From: RUG100 sp050953425
Lineage (GTDB): Bacteria; Bacillota; Clostridia; Peptostreptococcales; Anaerovoracaceae
Reading direction: 5' to 3'
DNA length: 64,000 nt
Assembly: GCA_050953425.1 (NCBI GenBank)
Contig: JBMNMQ010000003.1
Coordinates: 310,001-374,000 of the forward strand
The notes under the pieces are model-generated. The model was given only the letters and a program-made list of their open reading frames with translations, ran no database searches and was not told the DNA's origin. Each line of letters opens with the position of its first letter. The first letter of the stretch is position 1. The position numbers and the translations under genes were made by a program. Of this stretch, positions 49,799-58,841 are shown one piece after another.

Positions 49799-50113
49799 AA
49801 TAGTCTCCTCTCTGAGATTGAAAGTTTATAACTGTAAGTGTTTCCCCGCGGTTCCGAATTGCTTCCGCTGGATCCTCTCAAATATAATTGATGCGGACAA
49901 ACGGAACTATGAGCGGGAGACAGCGGCGTTGAAACAGACGATCCGTGACGTATCATGTCATCAGCAGAAATTGCTTGTCTGACAAAACATGTTAATAAAA
50001 AGTATTCCGTGGTCTGTCTCTGAACAATATCAGTATTCATATTTTCGCCAGTGCGTCTATTCGAATTCGACGACGCTGTCATATTCTGCCGCATTTTCTG
50101 AAGGGCAGGGTGA
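49799..50113. other. Gap between amidohydrolase and MFS gene
   Basis: 315 nt, AT-rich. I looked for a second GG-N10-GC element and did not find one; no ORF with a site, no clear terminator. Confidence 0.4.
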
Positions 50114-51649
50114 CTAGTGGCTTTCCTTGCGTGAATATTTTATTTCACCTTCCCTGATAGTTTGAAGAACCTTCATGTTGAAAATCTCCGGTGTATGGCA
50201 AATCTGATAAGGATCTTTGTCAATGATCGTAAAGTCAGCATCTTTGCCGGTTTCGATGGATCCCTTTCTGTTTTCTAAATTTACGGCATAAGCGGCATTT
50301 CGAGTAAACACTGCGATTGCTTCTTCCAACGGCAGATTTCGTCTTGGATCGGGGTTGTTCACACAGCAGGCGATGCCGAACAGCGGGTCGATGGACGTTA
50401 CGGGTGAGTCAGAACCGCCGCAGATCACCCCGCCGCGATTGTAAATATCCGGAAAGATTTCCATGCGGTCGGCGGCTTCCTGGCCCAGCAGCGAAACATA
50501 AGGACCGGATCCCGGTTCGCCCCAGATACCGGAAAATGCGGGCTGCATGGAAGCGATCAGTCGCAGTTTGCATAACATATCGATATGCTTGTCAGACGGC
50601 AGGGAGAAATGTTCAATTCTGTGCCTCAAATCCTTACGGCCCTGTTCCAGAATGACTTGCTGATACAGAAAGATCAGCTGATCAATAGCTCGTTCTCCCA
50701 GCGCGTGGAATGCGCATTGGATGTCATGCTGATGGGCAGCGGAGATCAGATCGTAGATTTCCTGATCCGTGTGCAGCAGAAAACCACGGCGTTCCGGACG
50801 CTGCGGATAGGTATCCATGTTGGCCATTGTATATTCAAAGCCGGCACCATCCAGCGTCAGGCATCCGCCAACTCTGGGCAGATCGCGTTCGAGGATTTGT
50901 TTCAGATCCCAGGTTTGATAGAAAATTTCGATACGAATCGGAAATTCTCCGGCATGCTGCATGGTAATGTCTACATCCCTGTCACCATCTACAAACTGCC
51001 CCAGTAAGCCACCCAGAGTCGTAACACCCTGTTCGGATGCAAAGTCGGCGCATCTGGCGATGTATTTCAGAAGAGTGTCGTCATCGAGAATCTTTGTGAT
51101 TTCACGCAGTGCAGCAAATACTGTTGTGTCGTCTGACAGAATGCCGTTTTCCTCTACCGGATAAGGGAAACTGGAATCTCGCAGCGAGGCCAGTTCCATT
51201 GCTTTGGAATTCAGGACGCACCCGTGCAGGGTCTGCGTATTGATTACAATCGGATGATTGTTGGAAACAGCATCGAGCTCCTGCGCGGTCGGGAAACGCT
51301 GCTCTTTGGTCAGCGGTGCAGAAAAGCCAGCTCCGAAAATCCATTCCTTCGGCTCGGCCTTCTGACAGCGATCACTGATTCGAGACAGCACTTCATCAAT
51401 GGATGCTGTGTTCAGCAGATCAACACTTTCCAGCGCCTGTCCAGTATTCATGACATGGCAGTGACTATCAAACAATCCGGGCAATACAGTGGCGCCGTCA
51501 AGATCAATGACCTTTTTTCCGTCAGGGCAAAGTTCTTCGGGAGAGCCAACGGCTGCAATCTTTCGATTGTTGACAGCTATCCACTTTTTCCGTTCGTTAT
51601 GATTGTTCATCGTGATGACGTTTCCGTTTTTCAAAATCAAATCATACAT
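50114..51649 (-). CDS. YtcJ-like metal-dependent amidohydrolase (module 1)
   Basis: 511 residues; start preceded by aggaggttcaaa. Amidohydrolase superfamily, COG1574/YtcJ type: ILKNGNVITM, IAVNNRKIAAVGS and TVLPGLFDSHCHVMNTG with the HxH metal pair (H63, H65), a TIM-barrel with HRIEHFSLPSD and ICGGSDSPVTSIDPL (late metal/acid residue), and the C-terminal beta-sandwich GSIETGKDADFTIIDKDPY. The family acts on amides, ureas or related groups; almost no members have known substrates. Preceded by a sigma-54 promoter and followed by an MFS transporter. Confidence 0.88.
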   Translation of the reverse strand: MYDLILKNGNVITMNNHNERKKWIAVNNRKIAAVGSPEELCPDGKKVIDLDGATVLPGLFDSHCHVMNTGQALESVDLLNTASIDEVLSRISDRCQKAEPKEWIFGAGFSAPLTKEQRFPTAQELDAVSNNHPIVINTQTLHGCVLNSKAMELASLRDSSFPYPVEENGILSDDTTVFAALREITKILDDDTLLKYIARCADFASEQGVTTLGGLLGQFVDGDRDVDITMQHAGEFPIRIEIFYQTWDLKQILERDLPRVGGCLTLDGAGFEYTMANMDTYPQRPERRGFLLHTDQEIYDLISAAHQHDIQCAFHALGERAIDQLIFLYQQVILEQGRKDLRHRIEHFSLPSDKHIDMLCKLRLIASMQPAFSGIWGEPGSGPYVSLLGQEAADRMEIFPDIYNRGGVICGGSDSPVTSIDPLFGIACCVNNPDPRRNLPLEEAIAVFTRNAAYAVNLENRKGSIETGKDADFTIIDKDPYQICHTPEIFNMKVLQTIREGEIKYSRKESH

Positions 51650-51795
51650 TTTGAACCTCCTTTTTTACTGGATTGAAACGTATGGATGAAACATTGAGAA
51701 TATGATGCACTATATAGCTGCATGGATCGTTATGTTACAACATCACATCACCTGCCATTAAAATAAGAGTTTGTAATAATATGTAACAATAAATA

Positions 51796-51813
51796 AAGCA
51801 GGAAACGTGCCAA
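51796..51813 (-). promoter_or_regulatory. Sigma-54 promoter (-24/-12) for module 1
   Basis: Minus strand reads TTGGCACGTTTCCTGCTT: GG and GC separated by exactly 10 nt, matching TTGGCACG-N4-TTGCA closely. About 147 nt upstream of the amidohydrolase ATG. Palindromic candidate enhancer sites lie 50-110 nt further upstream. Confidence 0.8.
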
Positions 51814-51862
51814 AACAAAAGCCGCATATTTCTGCGGTTTTTATCACGTTAATCGGAAAAAG

Positions 51863-51920
51863 TGTTAGTTAATATTGACAGCGCTGAAAAAAATGCCGCG
51901 ATTGTACTGAAATCAGTACA
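51863..51920. promoter_or_regulatory. Candidate enhancer-binding palindromes upstream of module 1
   Basis: TGTTAGTTAATATTGACA (51863-51880) and TGTACTGAAATCAGTACA (51903-51920; perfect 9-bp arms if the flanking T/A are included). Both are 18-bp TG...CA palindromes, 40 bp apart centre to centre. The first fits the TGnnAGTn4ACTnnCA pattern at 58.7 kb with one mismatch. Likely sites for a PAS-AAA-Fis activator. Confidence 0.55.
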
Positions 51921-52062
51921 AGATTGAAGTGCGCGTTAATGATAACACTGTGAGTAAAAGTGTACAAACAGTATACGTAATTTATACGGATTGTTCGCTG
52001 TCACTTTGTTTTTTCATGTTTTTTTCTCGACAGCGTGCCGCAGCTGTTACGTGGCAACGCAA

Positions 52063-52094
52063 ACGGCACAGCCGCGGTGTTTGGGCTGTGCCGT
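52063..52094 (-). terminator. CGGCACAGCC hairpin after module 2
   Basis: acggcacagcc / ggctgtgccgt, 11 bp, with a 10-nt loop. About 57 nt past the stop of the amidohydrolase ending at 52151. Shares its stem with the hairpin at 48389-48424. Confidence 0.5.
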
Positions 52095-52150
52095 CTGCAG
52101 ACTCCCTTTCAGCATGCCGGCGGTTTAGACGGACCGGCAGCGGTCAGCTG

Positions 52151-53788
52151 TCAAAATGTCGTGCCCGGACGCTGATAGATGATCTTTCCGTCCATGATGG
52201 TCAGGTTGACTTTTGCATTGAAAATTTCCTTCGGCGCAGCATGGAACAGGTCGGTATCGATCACGATCACGTCAGCAAAGTGGCCGGGCTGCAGACTGCC
52301 CAGTTCCTGCTCACGGCTGACTCCGTAGGCGCTGCCGTAGGTATAACTGCGCAATACCTCATACATGGACAGCTTTTCCGCAGGATTCCATCCGCCTTCC
52401 GGCTCTCCGTCGTTATGTACTCTGGTAACGCCGCGGAAAATTTCCAGAAACGGGTTGTTATCGACCACAGGACAATCGCTGCCGATCGCAAGCAATCCCG
52501 CGGTATCGTACAGGCTCTTATTGGGCCAGCAATGATACGCACGTTCCTTGCCAAGAACTTCTGGATATGGGTTGTCGCGATAGGCCTGCGTCAGTGCCAG
52601 ATGTTCCGGCTGTACGGACGGGACGATGCCCAGAGTGCGAAAACGGGGCAGATCTTCCGGTGAGAGGACTTCTATGTGTTCGATAGCGTGACGGCAGTTG
52701 TTTTTACCATACATCTTCTGCGCCTTTTCATAGAAATCCAAAGCCAGTCTGGCGGATTTATCGCCGCACGAATGCAGCTTGATGGAGAACCCGCGCCGGT
52801 GTCCCTCTGGAACAGCTTTTTCTATAGCCTGGAGATCGTTCAGCACCGTTCCGTATTCGCCGGGCGCATCCGTGTATTCCTCCAGCAGCAGCCCGGTATG
52901 GGTGGTGGGAACGCCGTCGAGGAACTGTTTTAACAGTTCTACGCGCAATTTGTCGGAACGGCACGTTTCGCGCATTTCTTCTGCATGGTCGAGATCACCG
53001 AGCAGATCCGGGGCGGCATGAATACGAACCGTTAATTCTCCGGCTCGATCCATTTCCCGGTATGTTTCCAGGCTGCCCATGTCACCGTGAAAGTAGGGCT
53101 GTACGTCGTTGATGGAAGTGATGCCGTACTCTCTGGCGCCGTTCATAAAGGTACGAATGATTTCCTTTTCGGTTTCTTTGTCAAAAGCAAAGGCATATTT
53201 TGTGACCAGACCGACTGCGGCGTCCAGCAGTACCCCGGTCGGTTCTCCGTTTTCGTCGTGGATTATCTGTCCTCCGAACGGGTTGGGGGTTGCGGCGGTT
53301 ACGCCGGCAATTTCCAGTGCCTTGGAATTGACCCAGGCGCCATGCGCCTCGGCGTTCAGCAGGCAGACCGGCTTATCCGGAAAGGCTTTATCTAAACTGA
53401 ATTTGGTCGGTTCTCTGCGGTTTTCCCAGAAAACGTGATACCAGGAAAACCCGATTACCCAAGGAGCTTCTTTACTGCCTGAATTTTGTGCTTCGGCGGC
53501 TTTGACCATCTCCACCGCCTCTTCTTCGCTCCTGGCGTCCATCAGATTGACGTATTTCCGAAACATACCTGCCATCAGGAGATGCGTATGGCTGTCGTGA
53601 AATCCGGCCATGACCAGCTGGCTGCCGCAGTTCAGGATCTTTGTCTCGGGACTTGCAGCAGCGGAATAGTCGCTGCCGTGTCCGACGTCGATGATTCTAT
53701 TTCTTTTGATGGCAACATAACCCGGGAACGGTGCTTCCGAAATGCTGTCAAAAATATTTTCTCCATATAAAATGAGTTCTGCTGTCAT
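52151..53788 (-). CDS. YtcJ-like metal-dependent amidohydrolase (module 2)
   Basis: 545 residues; site aaggtacagct. Same family as the module 1 enzyme: YVAIKRNRIIDVG, LVMAGFHDSHTHLLMAGM with HxH (H67, H69), HAIEHIEVLSPEDL, LLAIGSDCPVVDNNPF and the C-terminal GSLQPGHFADVIVIDTDLF. It contains GFSWYHVFWENRREPTKFSLDKAFPDKP, a segment also conserved in module 3 (GWFPANWGDAP). Lies 204 nt downstream of an APC permease on the same strand. Read together as a transporter-hydrolase unit. Confidence 0.88.
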   Translation of the reverse strand: MTAELILYGENIFDSISEAPFPGYVAIKRNRIIDVGHGSDYSAAASPETKILNCGSQLVMAGFHDSHTHLLMAGMFRKYVNLMDARSEEEAVEMVKAAEAQNSGSKEAPWVIGFSWYHVFWENRREPTKFSLDKAFPDKPVCLLNAEAHGAWVNSKALEIAGVTAATPNPFGGQIIHDENGEPTGVLLDAAVGLVTKYAFAFDKETEKEIIRTFMNGAREYGITSINDVQPYFHGDMGSLETYREMDRAGELTVRIHAAPDLLGDLDHAEEMRETCRSDKLRVELLKQFLDGVPTTHTGLLLEEYTDAPGEYGTVLNDLQAIEKAVPEGHRRGFSIKLHSCGDKSARLALDFYEKAQKMYGKNNCRHAIEHIEVLSPEDLPRFRTLGIVPSVQPEHLALTQAYRDNPYPEVLGKERAYHCWPNKSLYDTAGLLAIGSDCPVVDNNPFLEIFRGVTRVHNDGEPEGGWNPAEKLSMYEVLRSYTYGSAYGVSREQELGSLQPGHFADVIVIDTDLFHAAPKEIFNAKVNLTIMDGKIIYQRPGTTF

Positions 53789-53991
53789 AGCTGTACCTTC
53801 TTATCTGAATTAATATAGTTGGTTTTGTGTTTGCGCAAATCTGCTCGTGCCGTGCCGATTTCTGACAGATCCGCATGTCTAGTATTATCCGCCCGAAGCA
53901 GAATCTGCGCATCTAAGAAAAGCATCCGAGGAAATCGATGCTCAGACGAAATTCGCAGACGGCAGATCCTGCCCTGGAGGGCATTGCCGGC

Positions 53992-55374
53992 TTATTCGCT
54001 GAGATCCATTTCCGGAGGCAGTTCCTTCAGCCCTTTGGTCTTGATCACCAGATAGACAAAGCCGATACCGAGCCAGATGAAGCCGAGGATTTTTGCGTAC
54101 CATGTCAGGTTCAGCCAGATGCTGCCGGTGACACAGGCACCGATGACAGGCAGAACCAGATACATAAAGACGGCTTTGCCGCCACGCTCTTTGTTGCGGA
54201 TCCAGAAACGTGAGATGACGGAGATGTTGACCAGGGTGAAGCCCAGCAGAGCTCCGAAATTCACCAGCGAAGTGACCGCTTCCAGATTGAGAACCAGCCC
54301 GACCAGTGAAATGGCGGAAATGATGAAGATGTTGTAAATAGGCACCTTGGTACGCTTGCTGACGTGGCCGAAGATTTTTTTCGGCAGCATGCCGTCACGC
54401 CCCATGCCGAAAAGGATGCGGGCGGCAGACGCCTGGGAAGCAATAGCGGAAGCAACGCAGGCGCAGGCGTAGATGACGACAAAGAGATTGGAGATGACGA
54501 CGCCGCAAACGAACGTCAGATACTCTGTTGATGCGGTATCCGGGTTGGCGAATTTTTTCCATCCGTCCGGCCATGCACACTGCATCAGATAAGCAAGGCA
54601 GATGAAGACACCGCCGGCAACCAGGCAGATAATCAGCAGGGCGCGACCGACATTTTTCTCCGGCTCAATGGCTTCCTCGGCGATGGTGGTAACCGAATCA
54701 AAGCCGAGGAACGACAGGGCCAGCAGCGATGCACCGCCCCAGATGGCCGTGAAGCCAACGCCTTCCTTGGTGAATTCTCCGTCATTGAAGAACTGAGTGA
54801 AGTCAAAACAGGTGCCGGTCCCGCCGCCGCTCCGGATGTAACGGACGGTTTGTACCGCAACAACGATAATGAAGGCTACTTGAATCAGGATCAGGACATT
54901 GTTGACAGCCGAAGTGGATTTGATTCCGGCAGCGTTGACGATCGTGACAAGCACGATCAAAATAAGAATGCACGCCCAGCTGGGAAGTGCCGGGATCAAT
55001 TGCGGGATGTACAGAGAAGCGGCTACATAATTGATGACGGGCAGCAGCAGATAATCCATCAGGATTGCCCAGCCCGACAGGAATCCGACATTCGGGTGAA
55101 TGGATCTTTGCGTGTAGGCATAGACCGACCCGGCGATCGGGTAGGCGCGCACCATCTGACGGTAGCTCAGAGCGGTAAAAAGCATACCGATGGTGGCAAC
55201 CAGATAGGACAAAGCCAGCATTCCATGCGTATTGCTGGTGACCAGCCCATAAGTGGTGAAAATGGTACAGGGTGCCAGATAAGCAAAGCCGAACAAACAA
55301 ATGGACGGCAGCTTCATGACACGGTTTAACGATTGCTCGTAATGGAATTTTTCCAAACTGCCATTGTTACTCAT
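53992..55374 (-). CDS. APC-family permease, PuuP-like (module 2)
   Basis: 460 residues; aggaggtcgca before ATG. Twelve membrane segments. Strong resemblance, from memory, to the E. coli putrescine importer PuuP: GFAYLAPCTIFTTYGLV, ALSYRQMVRAYPIAGSVYAYTQ, HPNVGFLSGWAILMDYLLLP, LSFLGFDSVTTIAEEAI, ASAARILFGMGRDGMLP and LVNFGALLGFTLVNISVI. So uptake of an amine or amino-acid-like solute is likely. Own sigma-54 promoter at 55428-55445 and GTCT-N8-AGAC sites upstream. Confidence 0.88.
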   Translation of the reverse strand: MSNNGSLEKFHYEQSLNRVMKLPSICLFGFAYLAPCTIFTTYGLVTSNTHGMLALSYLVATIGMLFTALSYRQMVRAYPIAGSVYAYTQRSIHPNVGFLSGWAILMDYLLLPVINYVAASLYIPQLIPALPSWACILILIVLVTIVNAAGIKSTSAVNNVLILIQVAFIIVVAVQTVRYIRSGGGTGTCFDFTQFFNDGEFTKEGVGFTAIWGGASLLALSFLGFDSVTTIAEEAIEPEKNVGRALLIICLVAGGVFICLAYLMQCAWPDGWKKFANPDTASTEYLTFVCGVVISNLFVVIYACACVASAIASQASAARILFGMGRDGMLPKKIFGHVSKRTKVPIYNIFIISAISLVGLVLNLEAVTSLVNFGALLGFTLVNISVISRFWIRNKERGGKAVFMYLVLPVIGACVTGSIWLNLTWYAKILGFIWLGIGFVYLVIKTKGLKELPPEMDLSE

Positions 55375-55427
55375 TGCGACCTCCTAACGTAATGAACAAC
55401 GATAATAGATAATTGCGATGACTAATA

Positions 55428-55445
55428 GAGCAAATTGTGTGCCAG
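55428..55445 (-). promoter_or_regulatory. Sigma-54 promoter (-24/-12) for module 2
   Basis: Minus strand CTGGCACACAATTTGCTC: TGGCAC at -24 and TTGC at -12, GG-N10-GC. About 55 nt upstream of the permease ATG. The best consensus match in the window. Confidence 0.85.
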
Positions 55446-55495
55446 CGAGAAAGCTGTATTTTTCAACGTTGTTATGGAGTCGCCGAAGAGGAAAC

Positions 55496-55598
55496 GTCTG
55501 TATATAAAGACATAAAAACAGGGAAATATTGCTAAAGACGAGAATTTCAACAGCTTCGAAATGTCTGTAAATAAAGACAACCGTCTGCTATTAAAGAC
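55496..55598. promoter_or_regulatory. Three GTCT-N8-AGAC palindromes, candidate activator sites
   Basis: GTCTGTATATAAAGAC (55496-55511), GTCTGTAAATAAAGAC (55563-55578) and GTCTGCTATTAAAGAC (55583-55598), plus a half site AAAGAC at 55534-55539. The last two are 20 bp apart (two helical turns). They lie 50-170 bp upstream of the -24/-12 element of the module 2 permease, the usual place for enhancer sites. Distinct in sequence from the 58.7-kb set, so a different activator is implied. Confidence 0.65.
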
Positions 55599-55718
55599 GG
55601 TTTACGGATATGTGCAAAATAAGAAAGCATCGAATTTTCTTCTGTGCGCTCGACTGCGGGAGATTATGCGATCCGCCTGGCATGTTATGACAAGGAAAGC
55701 ATCGCGTGCGTGCTGCAG

Positions 55719-57089
55719 CTACGTGATGCGCAGCCGTTTCATTTTCTGATACAGCAGCGTACGATTGATTTTCAAGTATTTTGCGGCTTCGGTCTTGTTG
55801 CCTTCGCAGAGGCGGAGCACACGCAGGATCAGGTCTTTTTCTGCCTGATTTCTGACAATATCCAGAGGTTTTGTCTCCTGATTGTTAAAGAGCAGCGCAT
55901 CGTCCGGATGTACGGCAGGCAAAGACTGGTCAAACGACAGATCTTTCATCCGGATCGTGCTGCCGGACGTGAAGTGCATGGCTTTTTCAATGACATTGAA
56001 TAATTCGCGCACATTACCCGGCCAGTCCCGCTTTTCCAGTTCCCGGTACACTTGTTCGTCTACATGGGTGATGTTCTTATGCAGACGTTCGTTGAGAAAT
56101 TTAATATGGGCATCCGTCAGATCCCTGATGTCTTCTTTTCGTTCACGCAGAGGCGGGACTCTGATGGACAGCACATTGATGCGATAATAGAGGTCGCTCT
56201 GGAACTGCCCCTGGGTGATCAGCTGCATCAAGTCGGCGTTGGTGGCGGCAATGATTCGTACATCGATCGGAATGCTGGCATCGGCGCCGATGGGGTCTAC
56301 TTTCTGTTCTTCCAGCACGCGCAGCAACTTTGACTGCAGCGTCAGCGGCATCTTATTGATTTCGTCGAGAAACAGTGTTCCCTTGTCGGCGAGTTTAAAA
56401 CGCCCCTTCTTTCCTTCTTTGCTGGCACCGGTGAACACACCGCCGCGGTAGCCAAAAAGCTCTGACTCAATCAGATCGTCCGGCAGGGCGGCAGCGTTTA
56501 AAGCGATCATCGGCTCTTTGCGGCGAGCGCTCAGGTCGTGAATCGACTGTGCCACCAGTTCCTTGCCGGTGCCGGTTTCACCGAAAATGAGTACCGGCGA
56601 ACTGCTCTTGGCGGCGACGATGATCTGGTTTCTCAGTTCGTTCATGGCCGCACTGCGGCCGATAATATCTGTAATGGTGTATCTTGTCGTCGTCGCGGCA
56701 TTGATCAGCGATCGACTGCGCTGCAGTTCCCGATCCAGAAAACTGGAATAACTGAGAGGGAAATCGTATCTCAAATCCATTGTATCCAGAATATCATATT
56801 CGAGCAGCCCTATGCGGGTGCCGTCGCGAAACAGCGGAACCTCGGTCGAAATGCCGATGCCGTTTTTCGAACTGTAGTACACGATCTTGGGCTCATCGAT
56901 GTACAAGTTTTCCGGCATATGACTCGGCGGGAAAATTTCCAGCACATGTCTGCCGATGGCCTCCTCGAGACTGACAGTAAAATATCCGGAGGTCTGCCGG
57001 TTGGCATAGACCAGCTTGGCGTTCATGTCAATGACCATCAGCCCGGGAATGTTTTCCATATATAACTCATAATTGCTCGGGTATTTCAT
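55719..57089 (-). CDS. Sigma-54-dependent activator, PAS-AAA-Fis (activator 1)
   Basis: 456 residues from the ATG at 57089 (site ggagaaaagat); an ATG at 57104 is in frame. PAS sensor (~10-110, GLMVIDMNAKLVYANRQTSGYF). AAA+ domain: Walker A GETGTGKE (170-177), Walker B LFLDEINKM (239-), ESELFGYRGGVFTGA. The GAFTGA loop that contacts sigma-54 reads GVFTGA here. C-terminal Fis-type HTH GNKTEAAKYLKINRTLLYQKM. Directly downstream on the same strand are the GTCT-N8-AGAC sites and the PuuP-like permease. Start lies 62 nt after activator 2, probably co-transcribed. Confidence 0.88.
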   Translation of the reverse strand: MKYPSNYELYMENIPGLMVIDMNAKLVYANRQTSGYFTVSLEEAIGRHVLEIFPPSHMPENLYIDEPKIVYYSSKNGIGISTEVPLFRDGTRIGLLEYDILDTMDLRYDFPLSYSSFLDRELQRSRSLINAATTTRYTITDIIGRSAAMNELRNQIIVAAKSSSPVLIFGETGTGKELVAQSIHDLSARRKEPMIALNAAALPDDLIESELFGYRGGVFTGASKEGKKGRFKLADKGTLFLDEINKMPLTLQSKLLRVLEEQKVDPIGADASIPIDVRIIAATNADLMQLITQGQFQSDLYYRINVLSIRVPPLRERKEDIRDLTDAHIKFLNERLHKNITHVDEQVYRELEKRDWPGNVRELFNVIEKAMHFTSGSTIRMKDLSFDQSLPAVHPDDALLFNNQETKPLDIVRNQAEKDLILRVLRLCEGNKTEAAKYLKINRTLLYQKMKRLRIT

Positions 57090-57151
57090 ATCTTTTCTCC
57101 GCATCTTTTTTCCGCAGAGGCTGGCATCACTGCCGCACAGGGACGGCGTTG

Positions 57152-58561
57152 TTATTTGATGCCGAGCCGATGCATTTTCTGATAGAGCAGGGATCTTGAA
57201 ATGTTCAGATACTCGGCTGCCCGAGTTTTGTTGTTGTGGAACTGCAGCAGCGTTTCTTCGATCAGGCTGCGTTCTGTCTGATCCTTGGCATCTTTGATCG
57301 GGTTCGTACCGAGACCGCCCTGCGGAAGCCTGCCGCGGCGGCGCTGCATCAGGAAGCTGAAATCCTGTGCGTTCAGGGTATGGCTGCGGCAGAAATTCAT
57401 GGCACGTTCAATGGCGTTCTTCAGTTCGCGGACATTGCCGGGCCAGTGATAGTGCTGCAGCAGTTCGATGGCATCCGGCGCGATGCCTTCAATCGACATG
57501 CCCATTTCCTTGTTCAGGGCCTGGATATGCGCATCGGCTATCTCGGGGATATCCTCCAAATGATGGCGCAGCGGCGGGGCCTCGATGGTGACGACGTTCA
57601 GCCGGTAGTAGAGGTCTTCCCGGAATTCGCCGTTCTTTACCATTTCTTCCAGCGAAGTGTTGGCGGCGGTGATAATACGCACGTCTACGGGGATCGAAGC
57701 GTTGCTGCCGATCGGTTCAATTTCATGTTCCTGCAGAGCGCGCAGCAGCTTCGGCTGCACGGTAAGACCCATTTGATGGATTTCATCGATGAAGAGTGTC
57801 CCTCCGTTTGCGTACTCAAATTTGCCGATTTTTCCATTTTTGTTTGCACCGGTAAAAGCGCCCTTTTCATATCCGAAGAGCTCTGATTCGACCAGATTGG
57901 CCGGAAAGGCCGAGGCATTGACTTTGGCAAACACTTTATTGCGGCGCTGGCTCAGGTTATGGATAGAGTGCGCGATCAGTTCTTTCCCAGTGCCGGTTTC
58001 TCCGCGGATCAGCACCGTTGAATTTGAGCGCGCGATTCGTCGAATGCGCAGCTTCAGATTTTCCATTGCTTCCGAAGAACCCACCAGATTATCGATCGTG
58101 TATTTGCTCCCTTCGAGTTTGACCAGCCGCTTGTTCAGTTTGTTCAGCTCTGTCGTTAAAAAGGCGTTGTAGCGATCCGTCAGTTCATAGAAAGCTTCTT
58201 CTTCCTGCAGGAGATCGTATTCCATCAAACCGATTTTTTTGCCGTTCTGCATCAACGGAATGTGCGCCGACAGCCCCAGACCTTTTTCCGATTTGTAGAA
58301 GACGATCTGTGGTTCGGTGATGCCCGGTGCGAGGTTTTCCAGCATTTTTGTCTCTGGAAAAATGATCTGGATCGGCTTTCCGATCAGGTCTTCCGCTCGT
58401 TCGGCTTCAAAAAATTTGACGCACTGCTGGTTGACGTAGCGGATGATGCCTTTCATATCAATGACAACCAGCCCCGTGACTTGTTCGAGATAGTAATCCT
58501 TCCATTCTTTTGCGGCCATGTCTGCGGTGTTCTGCATGGCCGTGCGCGAGTTCGTATTCAT
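57152..58561 (-). CDS. Sigma-54-dependent activator, PAS-AAA-Fis (activator 2)
   Basis: 469 residues from the ATG at 58561; a longer frame starts at 58660 but without a site. PAS sensor (~25-120, GLVVIDMKGIIRYVNQQCVKFF), AAA+ with Walker A GETGTGKE (187-194), canonical GAFTGA (234-239), LFIDEIHQM, and a Fis HTH (NNKTRAAEYLNISRSLLYQKM). Paralogue of activator 1. Divergent from the PuuP-like permease at 58933; the intergenic region carries TGnnAGTn4ACTnnCA palindromes and a -24/-12 element, so it probably activates module 3, and possibly module 1, which has a similar site. Confidence 0.88.
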   Translation of the reverse strand: MNTNSRTAMQNTADMAAKEWKDYYLEQVTGLVVIDMKGIIRYVNQQCVKFFEAERAEDLIGKPIQIIFPETKMLENLAPGITEPQIVFYKSEKGLGLSAHIPLMQNGKKIGLMEYDLLQEEEAFYELTDRYNAFLTTELNKLNKRLVKLEGSKYTIDNLVGSSEAMENLKLRIRRIARSNSTVLIRGETGTGKELIAHSIHNLSQRRNKVFAKVNASAFPANLVESELFGYEKGAFTGANKNGKIGKFEYANGGTLFIDEIHQMGLTVQPKLLRALQEHEIEPIGSNASIPVDVRIITAANTSLEEMVKNGEFREDLYYRLNVVTIEAPPLRHHLEDIPEIADAHIQALNKEMGMSIEGIAPDAIELLQHYHWPGNVRELKNAIERAMNFCRSHTLNAQDFSFLMQRRRGRLPQGGLGTNPIKDAKDQTERSLIEETLLQFHNNKTRAAEYLNISRSLLYQKMHRLGIK

Positions 58562-58686
58562 TGCGGTACCCCCGTTCTGCGGTGTACTGTTCAAAAAATA
58601 AAATATGTACAGGCTGTGTTCTGGTTCTGAAATAAGCTGTCGGATCGACGAGGTTGGCATCCAGTAAACGGATGTCAGTCAAAATG

Positions 58687-58792
58687 TGTTAGTCTATACT
58701 GGCAGTGTCATTTTACACTCACATTTTCAGATATGTTGAAATATTCGGGACATGACGAAAACGACAGTATTTAGTGCAAGTTTATACTAACA
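58687..58792. promoter_or_regulatory. Palindromic activator sites between divergent activator 2 and module 3
   Basis: TGTTAGTCTATACTGGCA (58687-58704), TGTCATTTTACACTCACA (58706-58723, one mismatch) and TGCAAGTTTATACTAACA (58775-58792). Shared pattern TGnnAGTn4ACTnnCA. They lie about 50-155 bp upstream of the -24 element. The first two are 19 bp apart. Confidence 0.6.
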
Positions 58793-58841
58793 CATGATCC
58801 CCCAAAAAGCAAAGAAGCGTTGAAATAAAGGCTTTCCCGAA

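Noticed and set aside
49799..50113. A fourth sigma-54 promoter before the MFS gene
   Set aside because: No GG-N10-GC on the minus strand in this gap after scanning each GC.
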